Of a DNA stretch of 64,000 nucleotides, positions 35,901 to 48,419 are shown piece after piece (position 1 is the first letter of the stretch; the number at the start of each line of letters is the position of its first letter). A program made the position numbers and the translations under genes. The notes beneath the pieces are model-generated. The model did no database searches. It was not told the origin of the DNA and worked only from the letters and a program-made list of their open reading frames with translations. This stretch comes from Ciborinia camelliae (taxonomy: Eukaryota > Ascomycota > Leotiomycetes > Helotiales > Sclerotiniaceae), in the NCBI GenBank assembly GCA_025890175.1, contig JANPYM010000016.1:329956-393955 (forward strand), in the 5' to 3' direction.

Positions 35901-38244
35901 ACATATAATACCAAGAAAAAATCAATTATACACACCTACAATCGTACTCTTGCCCGAACCAGATGCACCCACAATAGCTGTAATCTTACCAGATTCAAAC
36001 TTCATAGACAAGTCATCGAGAACTTTAACATGGGGTCTGCTCGGATAAGCAAAAGTAACAGAGTCCAGTGTGATATCTTCACGAGCTGACGCCTGGGGCT
36101 CTTTCAAACCACTGGTGTCAGGTCTGGGCGTGTCAATTACCGCGAAAAAGTCCGTGGCCGCGCTCGCCGCGCTACCAGCAGCAATAATTGGTGCAGCTGT
36201 TCGACTCACTGCGATTGCAATCATCACCACGGACATCAATACGATTAGGATAGTTCCGACATTATCCAGATGTCCTTGAGAAAAGAGTTTGACTGTAACA
36301 TTGGGGAGTCAGTAATTGCATATTACTGAAAACTGGTGGGGGGAAATGAAGGACAAAAGTTGTATTGGGAAGTAAAGATGACATAGAAGACGAAATGTAG
36401 AGAAGGAGTTTTAGATTAGGGGAGTGTGAAATCAAAGAAATTGATTATGCTTACAGCCATACCAAAAACACAATGCCATGGTTCTATATTTTTCAGTCGC
36501 CATCCATACTCAAAAACTTGGAAGAGAAGCTTACGCATAGGTAGAAAACATTACTGAAGGGATGTTAGCAGATGAACGAGGGTAAAGATCATTAATATTA
36601 CATTACATACGTGGTGCGAATTGGACGCCAATCCAAGGACTCTTTTTCAATGTTCGTTTTCGAGATTCTTCAACCCACCCACCATACTTCTTCGCAATGC
36701 GATTCTGGGCACCACACGCTACAATCATTCGTATGGAACCAAGAACTTCACCCGCGATTCCAGAGGCTTTCTCATCCGCATGCTCGACGTCCTTTGTCAA
36801 TTTCATGACAATTGGAATCACGTTTCCTGTTTTCATCCGTGTATCAATAGTGTGAAGGGGGCGCGAAATTGGGAGTACACAGAGAAAATTCAGCGCAAGA
36901 AAATAGAACTACTCACCATAGACTAATCCAATAAACACCAAAACCGAGCTAGTTACCAAAGTTAACGGCCAGCTATAAGTAAAAGCGATAACGACAGCCG
37001 CGATTACCAAAGCCAAATACTGCAAAATAGCCCCCAGTTTTTCCGAAATCCCCACTTGCAATGTATTTGCAGTCGTGGTAATGGTATTCGAAGCTTGTCC
37101 GCTCGGGAGAGTATCCAAAACGCCGACGGGGAGGCTGAATAATGCTTTTAGATAGTTGAGTCGTAATCTGGCTGATATTCGAAGGCCCACCAGCCGAAAT
37201 GTGTACATTGAGACATAACTCAATGCCCATCTGGCGATGAATAGATAGAGTACGAATGTCCTTCAAATAGTCAGTTCAATGTACGTTTTATTCATTGTGC
37301 CTCGAATCAGCCCCCAAGAGTCACAATTCCCATAGGTATGGCTGCCTGGAGCATATTTTGGGCTTCCAATAGTCTGCGCAGCAATTCGAAAATGGCGAAT
37401 CTTAATTATTGGATCCTCTTAATAAACCGAGTTTAATTGATAAATTGAATCCATTTGACATATTGAATCCATTGAATACGTCAAATATATGTGAACACGA
37501 GTTTTTCGATTTTCCAATATAGATCGCTGTCCAAACTATGGAAACCCCCTGAGGAAGACCCCTGAGCACATGGCCCCTTTTAGAAGCAGCACGCTACTGG
37601 CGCGGTAGCTCATAGAATCCCCACTGTATTTTAACAAGGCGCGACTCGGGAATAAGATAGCACATAAAAAAATAACCGAGGGAATAAAAGAAGAGTCCAC
37701 GAACGTAAGTTTGTTGATACTACTGGTGAACTCGGCCTTGGTCGTTTTGGAGCCAGGTACGAAGTAGTCTGAAAAATTACCCACGACTTTGCCTATCATG
37801 CGCATTAGTTTGTAGTTCTCAGCTCTGGAAGTATACAACCCCCGAGATAAATATTTACCAAAGACAATATTCATAAGCGGTAAAGTCTAACCCAAAAACC
37901 ATCCATCAGTAAAGCAACCTCCAAATGGATAGATTCTATACAAACGTACAACTCCGGTGCCAATCTGTGCCATGCAAGCGATTCCCAATATAAACCTGTC
38001 ACCCAACGTCGAGTATGAAAAAATTCTCTATCAAAAAATTTATCTATTAATCTGGGTGTGACCAGCGGAAAAAAGCGACGGGGATGATTAATGATTTATT
38101 TACCATGAAATCTTTAAAAGAGGTTTTATTCGGCGCCTTGCTCGAATATGGATCGGGAATCTCCTCGCTACCGCTCTTCTTTGCTGCATCTCCATGACTC
38201 GGCGTCGTCGACAAGCTATCGATGTTGATTTTCCGTTCGTCCAT
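32975..38244 (-). CDS. ABCB-type full ABC exporter (multidrug-resistance family), 15 exons, 1,299 aa
   Basis: This is a P-glycoprotein-like ATP-driven exporter, probably in the plasma membrane, with the layout TMD1-NBD1-TMD2-NBD2. Exons, 5' to 3': 38104-38244, 37950-38027, 37859-37886, 37705-37792, 36917-37260, 36611-36826, 36535-36553, 36455-36483, 35936-36292, 34215-35857, 34042-34159, 33802-33983, 33688-33748, 33071-33639, 32975-33001; total 3,900 nt. NBD1 has Walker [10 protein letters not shown] (about 422-430), Q-loop VQQEP, signature LSGGQRQR (about 574), Walker [10 protein letters not shown] and H-loop AHRLS. NBD2 has GSSGCGKTS (about 1092), [13 protein letters not shown] (about 1196), ILLLDEATS and AHRLA. 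All catalytic residues are present, so both sites look active. A lysine-rich insertion ([11 protein letters not shown]) lies between Walker A and the Q-loop of NBD1. It ends CQSQALDR, as relatives do. In-frame Mets at 38271 and 38298 are alternative starts (+9 or +18 aa). The substrate is unknown. Confidence 0.92.
37261..37704 (-). other. unusually long intron (444 bp) in the ABC exporter gene
   Basis: This interval interrupts the first transmembrane domain between ..SSINKL and [11 protein letters not shown]. The other 13 introns of the gene are 48-162 bp. Donor GTTCGT is weak and the acceptor is TTTGAAG. Removing it restores the frame and the expected membrane segment. Its first 30 nt resemble the start of the downstream exon, so a small duplication or insertion may have lengthened it. 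Confidence 0.6.
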
Positions 38245-40901
38245 ATTGACACTCGTCGTCCTATGTCTCATAATTTCGTTCGTTCTGATGTAAATCAAAT
38301 CACGTGTCGCAAGCCTCTTTTTTCGTAAATGGACGCCGAGAATCCCGGATGTAATGGATGGAATGTAGAAATAAAATCGATATTATAAATATTTGACCCC
38401 GGGGCGCAGAATTTAAAGCAACGATTTGGTGATTTTTTCTGAGATGAGGCTAAATAATATAATATTCGATCAGGCGATGTGCGTTTTATATTCCTAAATA
38501 ATGTCGTCGTCGATGTCTATGTAGATAGATGCAGTTCCTTCGTCAAATCCTGAGGAGGAGGCGTTAACTTGACTGTTTGACAGAATTGCCTCAATTGATG
38601 TAATCTTACATATACAGTACAGTACGTTTCGTTGCGCATTCATTCCCATCCGGCGGCGAAAATAAAAAATCAATGTAAGCAAAAAAAAGAAGAATAGTTA
38701 CATTCACATGAAGATTCCCAACCCAAGACGTAGGAGGTGAAAAAATCAGAACGAGAAGAAATGATTGCCAGTGAAAGAAGGAAAAAACAAGAAATTACCT
38801 CTCATCTTAACTGCTGCATCCTTTTGAGTGGTAGCTCTCTCAAATGGTGAACGCTTCCATCCCCAGACGTTTTTAGACGAATACGACCTAATACGACCCA
38901 ATACGGCATTACGAAAGTTATACGACAATCGTAAATCGAAAATGCTTATCTAGGAATATGTCAAACTGTAAAAAGTATCCCGAAAGTTTAAAAAAATCGT
39001 CGGTTTTATAGTTTATGTCATCAATCAATAGACGTCACGTACCTGGCTGGGTGTGCTAAGTGCTTATGGAAATAGCATCAAAGATCAACAGTTAGATCAA
39101 AGGACCATGCTAAGGACCCTGCTAAACACCCCGGGGATGAAAGTGGTTCTCCGTAGGGATCCTCTCCTTATAGGGATTTCGTCACGTGACTAGCGATATG
39201 ACATTCACCAGAGCGGACATGATGACTTCTATTCCAGATTATAATTTTGATGAAGATTTTAATTCCTCTATTCTATTCTATCCAATACCTACCTAAGGTT
39301 AGTAAATCAATGGCATTCACTCACGGGGCTCATATGCTCTCTCAACTGAAGATATTCAAATCTTCAAACCAAGCTTTTCAGTATTTCTCTGGGCGGCGGC
39401 ATCGTATTAACCACATTATAATTCCATATACTTTTATATAACCTAGTTTCATATACTATGATAACCTATGAATTCCAATAGTCAAGCTTCCTCCCAATTC
39501 ATCTATATGCAAAGTTTCGAATTAATTCCATAACCTTACTTGATGGAGTCCCATGCACCCCAAAAACGGTTTTTGCCACTGAAAATTAAGATACGCGATA
39601 ACCTACCAAGTACTATGATTTTTTGGATGAAGATCAGAAGATCAGAATGTTAATTAATCACTGGGGAGAGATCAATCAGAGGACGAATTTATTTTTCTGC
39701 TAGTGCAGATGAGTGGTCACTGCCATGGTCTCATTGTGAATACTGAAGCTAGTGGAGTATACTCTATGAATAAGAATTTCGAAGTATGGATTCCATGTAT
39801 GAATGAGCACTCCAATCCTACTATAATACTCCAGCCCATATAATGTAATATGCAGAAAAGCCATCCAATCCGTCAACCCAAGTATCGACGAAGAAGATTT
39901 AGAGATTCATGATCTAATACATGAGATAAATAAAACCCAAGATATTTCACATTACTATTATCCGAACCATCTAGACTGGACGCGCTTTGTGAATTGCAGA
40001 ATGAATCAAAATTTCAGCAGGCTATTTATTTGTTGACTTCCAACACGTCTTCTAAATCCTTGAGGCTGTCGAATATTTCTACGTACGAACAGGGTAACGA
40101 AAGCTGCACCCTCCATCCGCCAGCCCCATCTCAACCCCCCCTTCTATCTCCAGTGATCTTCAATGATCTCCAATGATCCCCATCCCTCCATCCTACATCG
40201 CCCCCCCCTCCTATTCTCCCTCCGCCACTTCAAGTTCCCGCTCCGTCCAAGTCTGAATCCATCATCCCCATTCCCACCCATCAACAACAAAGTCACCGTA
40301 TCATCTCAACAATTTCCATTCTAGTACCGCCGAGATACCCCGCTCAAAAGTATCAACCAAATCCCATGGTTTTCCCCCAAACGCCGAGTAGCTTCATAAC
40401 TTGAGTTAGCCATGAAGTTGGGGCCGGCGCGGGTGCCAGTTCTGCGGTGGGTAGGGAGATCTTACTTGAGGATTTGGGGGCAGCAGGGAGGTTTGATGAG
40501 GTTATCTGGAGGTAGAAGAGCCTCTGGCTCATACTGATATCGAAGGTGCGTCGGCGCGGAAATGGCAGAAATCAATCTGCAGACTGCTCATAGCAGAAAC
40601 CTAATCATTCGATCTCCAGTAATGATGCGAGATGATGATGCTAAGGAAGATGTTAGCACTAGACAGAAGCAGTTAAAGTAGTGGTGGCAAAATACCATTT
40701 GAATAATATCAGCCAGCCAGCGATATCCGAATCCCCATCGCCCATCTCCATCTCCATATCATGGATATCATCACGATCCTCAGCTGGGAGATTGGCGATT
40801 GTATCCTCCAATCTACCCAGATAGATGCGTACATAATTATCCATTCTGCACAGCGCATCGTAAGATGAGCCTCGATAATTCGCTCTTCTTTTGCTGCTAG
40901 A

Positions 40902-40963
40902 TTCCATATCATGCATTGAATTTCCGAAGGAAATTCGAAGGAAATTCAATGCATGATATGGAA
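40902..40963. repeat. perfect 24-bp inverted repeat with 14-nt spacer
   Basis: Arms 40902-40925 and 40940-40963 are exact reverse complements. The centre also carries two copies of the direct repeat GAAGGAAATTC. It would form a strong hairpin. It may be a small foldback element or mobile-element relic. No transposase is near. Confidence 0.75.
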
Positions 40964-41118
40964 CTTCGGGAAATGTGGTTGAGAAAACATATTCTCTTCC
41001 ATTGCCTCTTTGAGCATGAAGCTCAAATGCTCCTGAGCTTCTGATGCGCCGTGGCAGGCGCATCGACAGGAGGAGAAGGAGCAGCACGATGGTGCGAGTG
41101 CTTGCTCCTCCTGCTATA

Positions 41119-41281
41119 TTGGAAGCGTAAGAAGGTACATTGCCAAAGCAAGATCGATCTATGTGCTCACAAAGAAAGGATGAGAAGTGGGAGGAGCGTG
41201 AATCCCCATCGGGGTCGTTAGGAGAAGCCACACCCATATATCAGCGAGACGTTGGAAGAGTAAGAAGGTACATTGCCAAAG
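41119..41281. repeat. 30-bp direct repeat pair
   Basis: Positions 41119-41148 and 41252-41281 share 29 of 30 bases, with the core GTAAGAAGGTACATTGCC. The 103 bp between them are not repeated. The pair lies just downstream of the inverted repeat at 40902 and may mark a duplication or an excised insertion. Confidence 0.7.
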
Positions 41282-42423
41282 AAAATTTTGATTTATTTCG
41301 TACTGGTGCGTTGCGAGCGTTGTTGGCTCAGTGTGGTGGTGAGGAAGGTTTCTTTTGGTCGCACTTTTCTCTCTTGCAGCAGCCCATGGCCACTCGAAGA
41401 AAGAAGGTAATGAAGAGATATTATCGATTGATTATTTCGCAAGTGTACAAGAATTGTGCGAGCAGGATATAGAATGTGGAAAGCGAAAGTGCTTGTTGAT
41501 GTTGTGATAAAAAAAAGTAGAATAGAAAAAAAAAGAATGAGCAAGTTGTTTTTGAAAGAAAAGAAAAGTGAAGCAAAGCAATCTTAGGTACCTAGGTAGG
41601 AAAAGATTTCTTATCTTCATCACCGGGTCGACCCCAATCAACAAGAAAACCCTGCATAAGAAAAACAAAACCCTTTTACCCTTATAGGTAGGGTACCTAG
41701 GAAAATGGCATCTCCATCTCAAAGAATAAATAAGTGTTCATTGCTGTCAGTGAGAAAATCTACTACTTATCGAAGCGAGAGCAGACTCAGGGGAAAGGAG
41801 TTCAACTAAAATTTACCCGAGTCTACAAGTCTACACTAAAAATACCTATCTAACCACTGGTGTCAAATCACAGATAAACATAAACAAAGGAAAGGAAAGG
41901 AAGAAGAATTTCCAAACAAAATTTTGTCCATCAAATACCATACCAGGAAAATAAAGAACCAGAGCTTCACAAAGAAACATCCAGTGAAGTGAAGTTGATT
42001 CTTCAAATCCCCTATTATCGTAATTCAGGATGGAAGGAATTTTTGTGAGTCCAAGGATGGACAATATTGAGCTATGAACTGTGTATGCACTGCGTACATT
42101 TCCAGCACCCATTGAAATGAGAGGTTAGCAAGAGGATATTTGAAATGACGCAAATAGATGGCTTGATAACAGCTACCAACCACTAAATCTCTTAAATACA
42201 TCTTTATAAGCATATAAATTCTCATCACTGTATTTTGTTATACCTACAGCTCTCTGTTTAATCTCAATCCTATGTTTACACCAACAACTCTGGTAGAGTA
42301 TTCAACTCCTTAGACCCAAAGCCACATCAAAATATCTCTGCTGATACTGCTACTCAAGGTTATGCTTTTTAGATAGGTAGATAGAAAATCAACATGTTAC
42401 TAATAATGATTTATCATTTTGTA

Positions 42424-43619
42424 TCACCTAAAGACAAAAATTTCAATCTCTTCCCCCTCCTCTCCCGCCATCCCCAACGGCACCTTACACCTCTCCTGGA
42501 CCGCAAACCCTTCCTTCTCCATAAGCTCAAAAAACACCATTTCACTATCATGCCTCACCTTCATTGCCAGCAAGATCAATACCCCTTTATTTCCCTCCCT
42601 CACCATCCTCAATGTATGTACCAAATCAGGTACGACATCAGGATTATACGTACAATCAGCCACCACCACCAAGTCCCACCTCTCCTCCCGTATCTCCCCA
42701 GGAAGTGGTTCAGACCAATCGAGGACTTGATGAGAGCAAGATCCGCTGAGTGAAGCATCTGACTTCGAAGCCATTATAGAAATATTCTTCTCCAGTATCT
42801 CCGAGGCTTCGGGAAGATCGGTGAGTAAGATCTTGTTGATACTATTAGAAAATAGTGTCGCGAGTGTAATACCTACGATTCCACATCCGGCTCCCAATTC
42901 AAGTATATTCATATCCTGCTGCGTACCTAGGAGTTTTTCTAATGTAGGAAGAGAACCTATAGCTTTGGAAGAACCCCGAAGAGATGAGAGATACGATGAG
43001 AGCACTAAACCCGCATCCCCTACATCATAAAGCCATTAGTTTCCAAAAGAAAATAACCCACCCACCTACCTGCAAAGAAAGAAACCTGCAAAGGAAAAAA
43101 CCTACAAATATGTCTCGCGATACTTTCCCCCGTTTCCTCCCAAATACGTATTTCTTCTCCCCTTCCAGACCCATGACCGAACACACGTTCAGCCATACCC
43201 TCCGACTTCGTCTCCCCAGTTTTCAAATCAATTCCCCTACTCCTCACCTTCGCGATTCCACCTCCATTGCCCTTGCTCTTCCCCAAAACATCCTCAAAAG
43301 ATTCGACCTCGAATTTATTTTCGGCCGGTCCCACAACCATCGTTATCCACCTACCTTCTTCACGTGGTACGCGTAACGGAATCTGGATTTCCAGACTTCT
43401 CATCCCATTGGTCCCCTTCCATATATACTCTTTCCCAGCCCCAACGCTAACCCCATCAACCTCTATCTCCGCACGTAATTTAACATCGGACATTAAAAAC
43501 GATTCCCCCAAATCTGTTGTGATGGTAATTTTCGCAGAGAGTGTTCGAGGGGAAGAGGAGGATGCGGAGGATGAGAGGGGTAGCAGACGAGGCTGCTTGA
43601 ATATTCGTATGTAATGCAT
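42424..43619 (-). CDS. family-16 (METTL21/EFM-like) S-adenosylmethionine methyltransferase, 369 aa
   Basis: This is a seven-beta-strand methyltransferase, probably a protein-lysine methyltransferase of the Methyltransf_16 group, acting in cytosol or nucleus. Exon 1 is 43106-43619 and exon 2 is 42424-43019; the 86-bp intron (donor GTAGGT, acceptor ATGTAG) splits a Trp codon, and the spliced frame is 1,110 nt. The N-terminal part has a TTDLGESFL segment and a beta-rich region. The junction gives the typical ESIARHIWDAGLVLSSYL helix. SAM-binding motif I is ILELGAGCGIVG (about 210-221), an acidic motif TDLPE follows (about 238-242), and ADCTYNPDVVPDLV (about 292-305) is the family's post-II motif. 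The substrate cannot be read from sequence. It is close in layout to fungal EFM/Rkm5-type enzymes, but I would not assign an orthologue. Confidence 0.88.
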
Positions 43620-46600
43620 AGTATCGTATGGTATTTTCTGCTTGAAGGAAGTATCAATCCGCCAATCGTAATAAGGTTATAACAGCCTCGTAGGAATCCG
43701 AACAAGGCTACTCTCAATTCCTCAGCCTTCGAGGCTAAATCCCTTGTTCCAATTTCGTAAATTTCGTAATCGTTATCGCACACTCCTGTTCCTGCGGTGC
43801 GGCTCCGAGATGTCTTGCACATGTACAGATATGTATGTCTCAGCCCAAGGCGGTAATTGCTCAATCCGAAACTCCCGTCTGTCACCTTATACACCTATCC
43901 GTTTCCGTCAAGTCTTCCCAAACTTTTCTTAGTCGCCGTTTAACGTTTTCCCTTCTTGCATGTACATGTACATATACATATACCGTACCGAGGTAATACG
44001 TATATACTTCCTCCCGCAGTCCTAGCAAGAGTAACCTTAACCAACAGTCCAATCCACGTACTCAATTCCGGTGCCAGGAAAAACTCACCTTGTCTTGTGC
44101 CACTATTAGTCTCTCTGACACAGAAATCGCGCACTCCCCTTTCCCTTCCCTTCCTTTCGTTCTTCCGTTCAACGTTTCACGTTCCCGCAACTAACCTTTT
44201 CGTTCCGTTGCTCTGGTGCCTTTACGTGCGTCGTGTGGTGTGAAATGCTTGAAGCTTCAAGGGGGATAGGTCCCACTGGTAATGTAGAACTATTTTCTTC
44301 GCATGCACTAGAAACATGGCAAATCTTCCCCCTCGTTTCAATTTCTTCCTTTCCGCTTATCGCCGCACGCCCCTCTTGCACTAATTTAGCTCGCAACACA
44401 GACCAAGTTAAACTAAAAGACCCTTAAAACTAAAAAGTTATAACGTTCTTTATTACTAATCTCGTTTCTTCCCGTTCTACCCCTAGAATTAGACACTTTG
44501 CTACGGTAACAAGCTTGTCATCATTATCAAAATTTCTAATCTTGAATCCTTTATTATTATCTGATACGATTATAATTAACCTTTTTAGGGTTAGCTTTTT
44601 TTATTTACTTGCTTTGTATCTTAGAAATTCTTCAAATGATTATTCTAGCTCTACCACATCACGCCTTGCTGCAGGTCAGATTCTGCAACCCTTCCGTCGC
44701 TTACCTCTGCTTAGAGTATAGCTCGTGGCTGTTGAATTCTTTTACATATGATGATGAACTATAAATAGTTCGCTATTGAGCAGGTGCTGAGAGGAGGGGC
44801 AGTGGTATCGGATGCCGTGCGACCATAAGCGCGACATATATATGTTTTTGGATTTATCCAATTAGCCAACCATCTCATCCGACCCTTTACCACCCCATCC
44901 CATCTCATCCCATCCCATCCCATTTCAAGTCAGATAGTATTACGATGATACTGGGGATCCCAAATATTGGAAGCCTAAATATACATGTGATGTGATATTG
45001 ATGGGGTTTCTCTTACTCCTCAAAACCCATTTTTAGTTTAATCATCGGCTTATAAAAGCGCCAAACACAGGTTGGTGGCGAATCCCTCCAAACACGCAAG
45101 TGATGAATTGACTAATCTCGGGGCTGATTTTTTGGGGCTCATCAATCACCAACAGCGCTGAATAAAGATCAAAAAACATCTCAGATGATCCAATCATAAC
45201 GCTATTTAACCGCGACCAGCTGGCATATAACGCCTGTCGGTAGTTCAGCTCCAGCAGCTCTTATCTGCAAAGGATGCATCAAGCGCCAACCCAACCCAAT
45301 CCTTCGGGCATCGATATCTTATATCCCCTCCCTAGTTTGAACTTTAAGCGCTGCATCAATTGAGTTATCTACATACATCATCATAAACAAGAAAGATCAC
45401 ATGTAACCTTAAACACACAGCATAGATAAGCCTCCTGCTCTGCTTGCTCTACAATAATGATTGAATTGATAGTCAGCCCCTCTCTCGCATGGAAGGCCCG
45501 AAACGAATGGGTTCACAACATTTACATTTACATTTACACTTACACTTACATATACCATACCAATACTGTACATGGATCCCCAATTCCCAAGGTGCATTGC
45601 AGACGGCGAGTCAGGGGGAGGAAAGCACACCAAGCACACATAATTTTTTCGGCACGTCGCACTGCATTTAAATTTCTAGGTCCCAACGCAAAGCTTGCCT
45701 TTCCCAGCGTGCAAAGCCAAAAAGGGGAAGAGAAAACTGTACCTAGTCTACGGAGTATAGCTGCTAGGCTACAGAGTAGCTCCCGCCCCAAAGGTCTCGA
45801 GATGGAAAAATCTAAATAAATCTGAAGAAACCTAAATCTGGAACATCTCTCTCGTTCCGAGAAATCTTAGGTCATATTCGTGATATCATACCATACCTTC
45901 CTTACCTTACCTTACCATCATATCACTAAGTTTATGTATGGTAAGGTATGTATGGTAGGCACACACAGCAGGGCAGGTAGGCAGGGCAGGTTGCGTTGCA
46001 GGGTGCGCTTGCTTACAAGATGGGTGGATTAGGGGTCGTCATATTATATCATCTCATATTGCCATTGCCATTGTCATTTCTAATTCTAATTCCAATGCTA
46101 ATTTCAATTCCAACCGAATTGAACCAACTCCCTCCGGTGACCGTAAGAAGGGGGAAAGAGACGAGACGAGGGGTCGCAAAACTATTTTCCCAAGAGATGT
46201 GTGTGAGTGTGTGTGTGTATGTGTGCGTGGTAAAGTATGATGATGACGAGCTGACAAACATGGTATGATATGGTAAATACCTAGGTAGGTAGGTAGGTAT
46301 ACTTATTAGGTTTCATGCAGCACCCACCACACACACCAACACCACACCCTTTTCCCGAGAAGGTGGTCACAAATGGGCAGTCTCTCTCTCGCAGCTATAT
46401 GTGATGGAACACTACACTACCTACACTCCACTCTACGTACACTACTCGCAAACCACCCTGGGTAATAAAAAAGCCAAAAAAATAGAGAAAGGAAAAACTA
46501 CCAACTACTACTCGAAGTAATTGATGGTAGGACAATGCGATGCGATGCGATGCAATGTTGATTTGTTCCATCTATCTATATATCTATCTATCTTACTATC

Positions 46601-47674
46601 TTATCCCGATCCCAATTTGGGTTACAACTTTATAACTTCAATTTAGCCCTCATATTTTCCCTGAGAGCCGTATCTATCTGGTTTAATATCAATAAGGTAG
46701 GTAGGTATCATTGAGTCCTAGATTCCTCACATACAAAATTACAAATTAGATGATTAAAATACAAGCCAAATTCACAATAATTACTGAATTATCCCATCCC
46801 TAGCACATAACCTAACCTAACCTAACCTAACCAAGTAGCATCGAATGTGTAATCACAAACCCTCACGCCCTTCCCTTCCTCTCTTCAAAGATCTTCATAT
46901 CTTCTATCCATATATCCCCCCTATTCCAATGGCGACTTACTCGCATATCGCACGCATAGCATATCGCATGGCCATGACCCTGAATATCCACTTATCCATC
47001 CATCGACTCATCCATCCATTCGTACAGCATATATCCACCCATCCATACATACCTACATATATACATACCTAGGTACCTACGTATCCAAGTACAAGACGCC
47101 AATGGGTTTTACAGTTACAGTTAAATTTACAACTACAATTACATCTAGTCTAGTCTAGACACCAACATCAACACCAACACCAACATCAAAATCTACATCC
47201 CACCAGCCCATCCCATCCAAATTCCAACCGAGTGAGCCATTTGAACATATCTCCGAGTCCCAGCACCCAGCAGCGCGCTCCCGCTAACCTAAAATTCCAA
47301 TGACCTTAGATAGTTAGGTACCTACCTACCTATCTACCCACCTACCGACTATAAAGGCAGTCTAGCTAGTCTAGCCGAGAAGATACAGATGAACCTGGGT
47401 ACCTACCTACATGAACCTTAGACCTCGGTTGGTAGGTATTCATCGGTAACTTTAGTAATTTATCTTCCCCCTTTATTCCAATTTCCATTCATCTACCCAT
47501 CCATCTACCCACTTACCCACCCCCGACTAACAAATAAAACAACAACAACAACAATAACAACAATAATAATAAACACAGCACATTTACTATTTATTTACTA
47601 TCTTGGTAGGTATTTAGCCCGCCAGCCAGCCAGCTATACTATTTCAATAAGAAAAAACGTAGCTAGCTAGGTCA

Positions 47675-47675
<1 letters not shown>

Positions 47676-47705
<30 letters not shown>
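47676..47705. repeat. GATA microsatellite
   Basis: An uninterrupted run of about seven GATA units lies directly before the TAAATTA satellite. It is part of a cluster of simple repeats between 46500 and 49000. Confidence 0.85.
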
Positions 47706-47706
<1 letters not shown>

Positions 47707-47710
47707 ATGA

Positions 47711-47840
47711 TAAATTATAAATTATAAATTATAAATTATAAATTATAAATTATAAATTATAAATTATAAATTATAAATTATAAATTATAAATTATAAATT
47801 ATAAATTATAAATTATAAATTATAAATTATAAATTATAAA
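47711..47840. repeat. TAAATTA heptanucleotide satellite, about 18 units
   Basis: A 7-bp unit (TAAATTA) repeats almost perfectly for 130 bp, with 18-19 copies and no interruption that I can see. It is entirely A/T. Pure arrays of this length are usually polymorphic in copy number. Confidence 0.9.
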
Positions 47841-48391
47841 CAAAAATTTATATATATAAATATATATCCATTAATATATTTAATTAAAATCATGACATAG
47901 ATATATAGATAAATATCTAAATATAATAAATATTAAATTATACACATACACATACACATACACAAAACCTAACCTAAATAAAAAAAACATACCTATATCT
48001 ATATCTAATTACATATATACCTACCTCCCTACCTACCTATCTACTTCTAGAAAATTACTCAACCTACTCCCTACTCCCCATTCCCAAGTCCCCAACGGTA
48101 CTCAACTCTACTCTAGCTCCCCCAATACACCGTGACCACCAAATCCCTACCTACTACCTAGACACCAGTTTCCCAATCCCCAAAACTATATGATATACAC
48201 CACCACATCATCATCATCATCATCATACCTAGGTATACAAAATTCCCAATTCCCAAAAGGTAGTCTAGCTTACCACTTACACCACATACACCACCACATT
48301 TACCACCATCATACCTAGGTATACACAATACACCATTCCCCACTCCCAAATTCCCAAATTCCTAAATACCACATACACCACCAACCCACAC

Positions 48392-48419
48392 AACCGAACC
48401 GAACCGAACCGAACCGAAA
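48392..48419. repeat. AACCG pentanucleotide repeat
   Basis: Five AACCG units in a row lie in the repeat-rich intergenic stretch. It is short and probably a simple microsatellite. Confidence 0.8.

Larger units (their letters stand above)
38300..42423. other. intergenic: ABC-exporter promoter side and methyltransferase 3' flank
   Basis: No complete gene is recognised in this 4.1-kb gap. It holds a 24-bp perfect inverted repeat at 40902-40963, a 30-bp direct repeat (41119-41148 and 41252-41281), a C-run near 40200, and a minus-strand stretch at about 40320-40560 with weak exon-like signals. The 192-codon frame at 40659-41237 is built across the inverted repeat and lacks any recognisable domain, so it is not called. 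Confidence 0.5.

Noticed and set aside
32975..38244. Reading the ABC exporter as a pseudogene broken into many small frames
   Set aside because: Splicing 15 exons restores an unbroken 1,299-residue protein with both ATPase sites intact and the usual C-terminus.
40659..41237. 192-codon minus-strand frame
   Set aside because: It runs through the inverted and direct repeats, changes composition along its length and shows no known domain.
46807..46832. Telomere-like CCTAA repeat
   Set aside because: The unit is five bases, only five copies, and internal. Most filamentous ascomycetes use TTAGGG, so this is a microsatellite.
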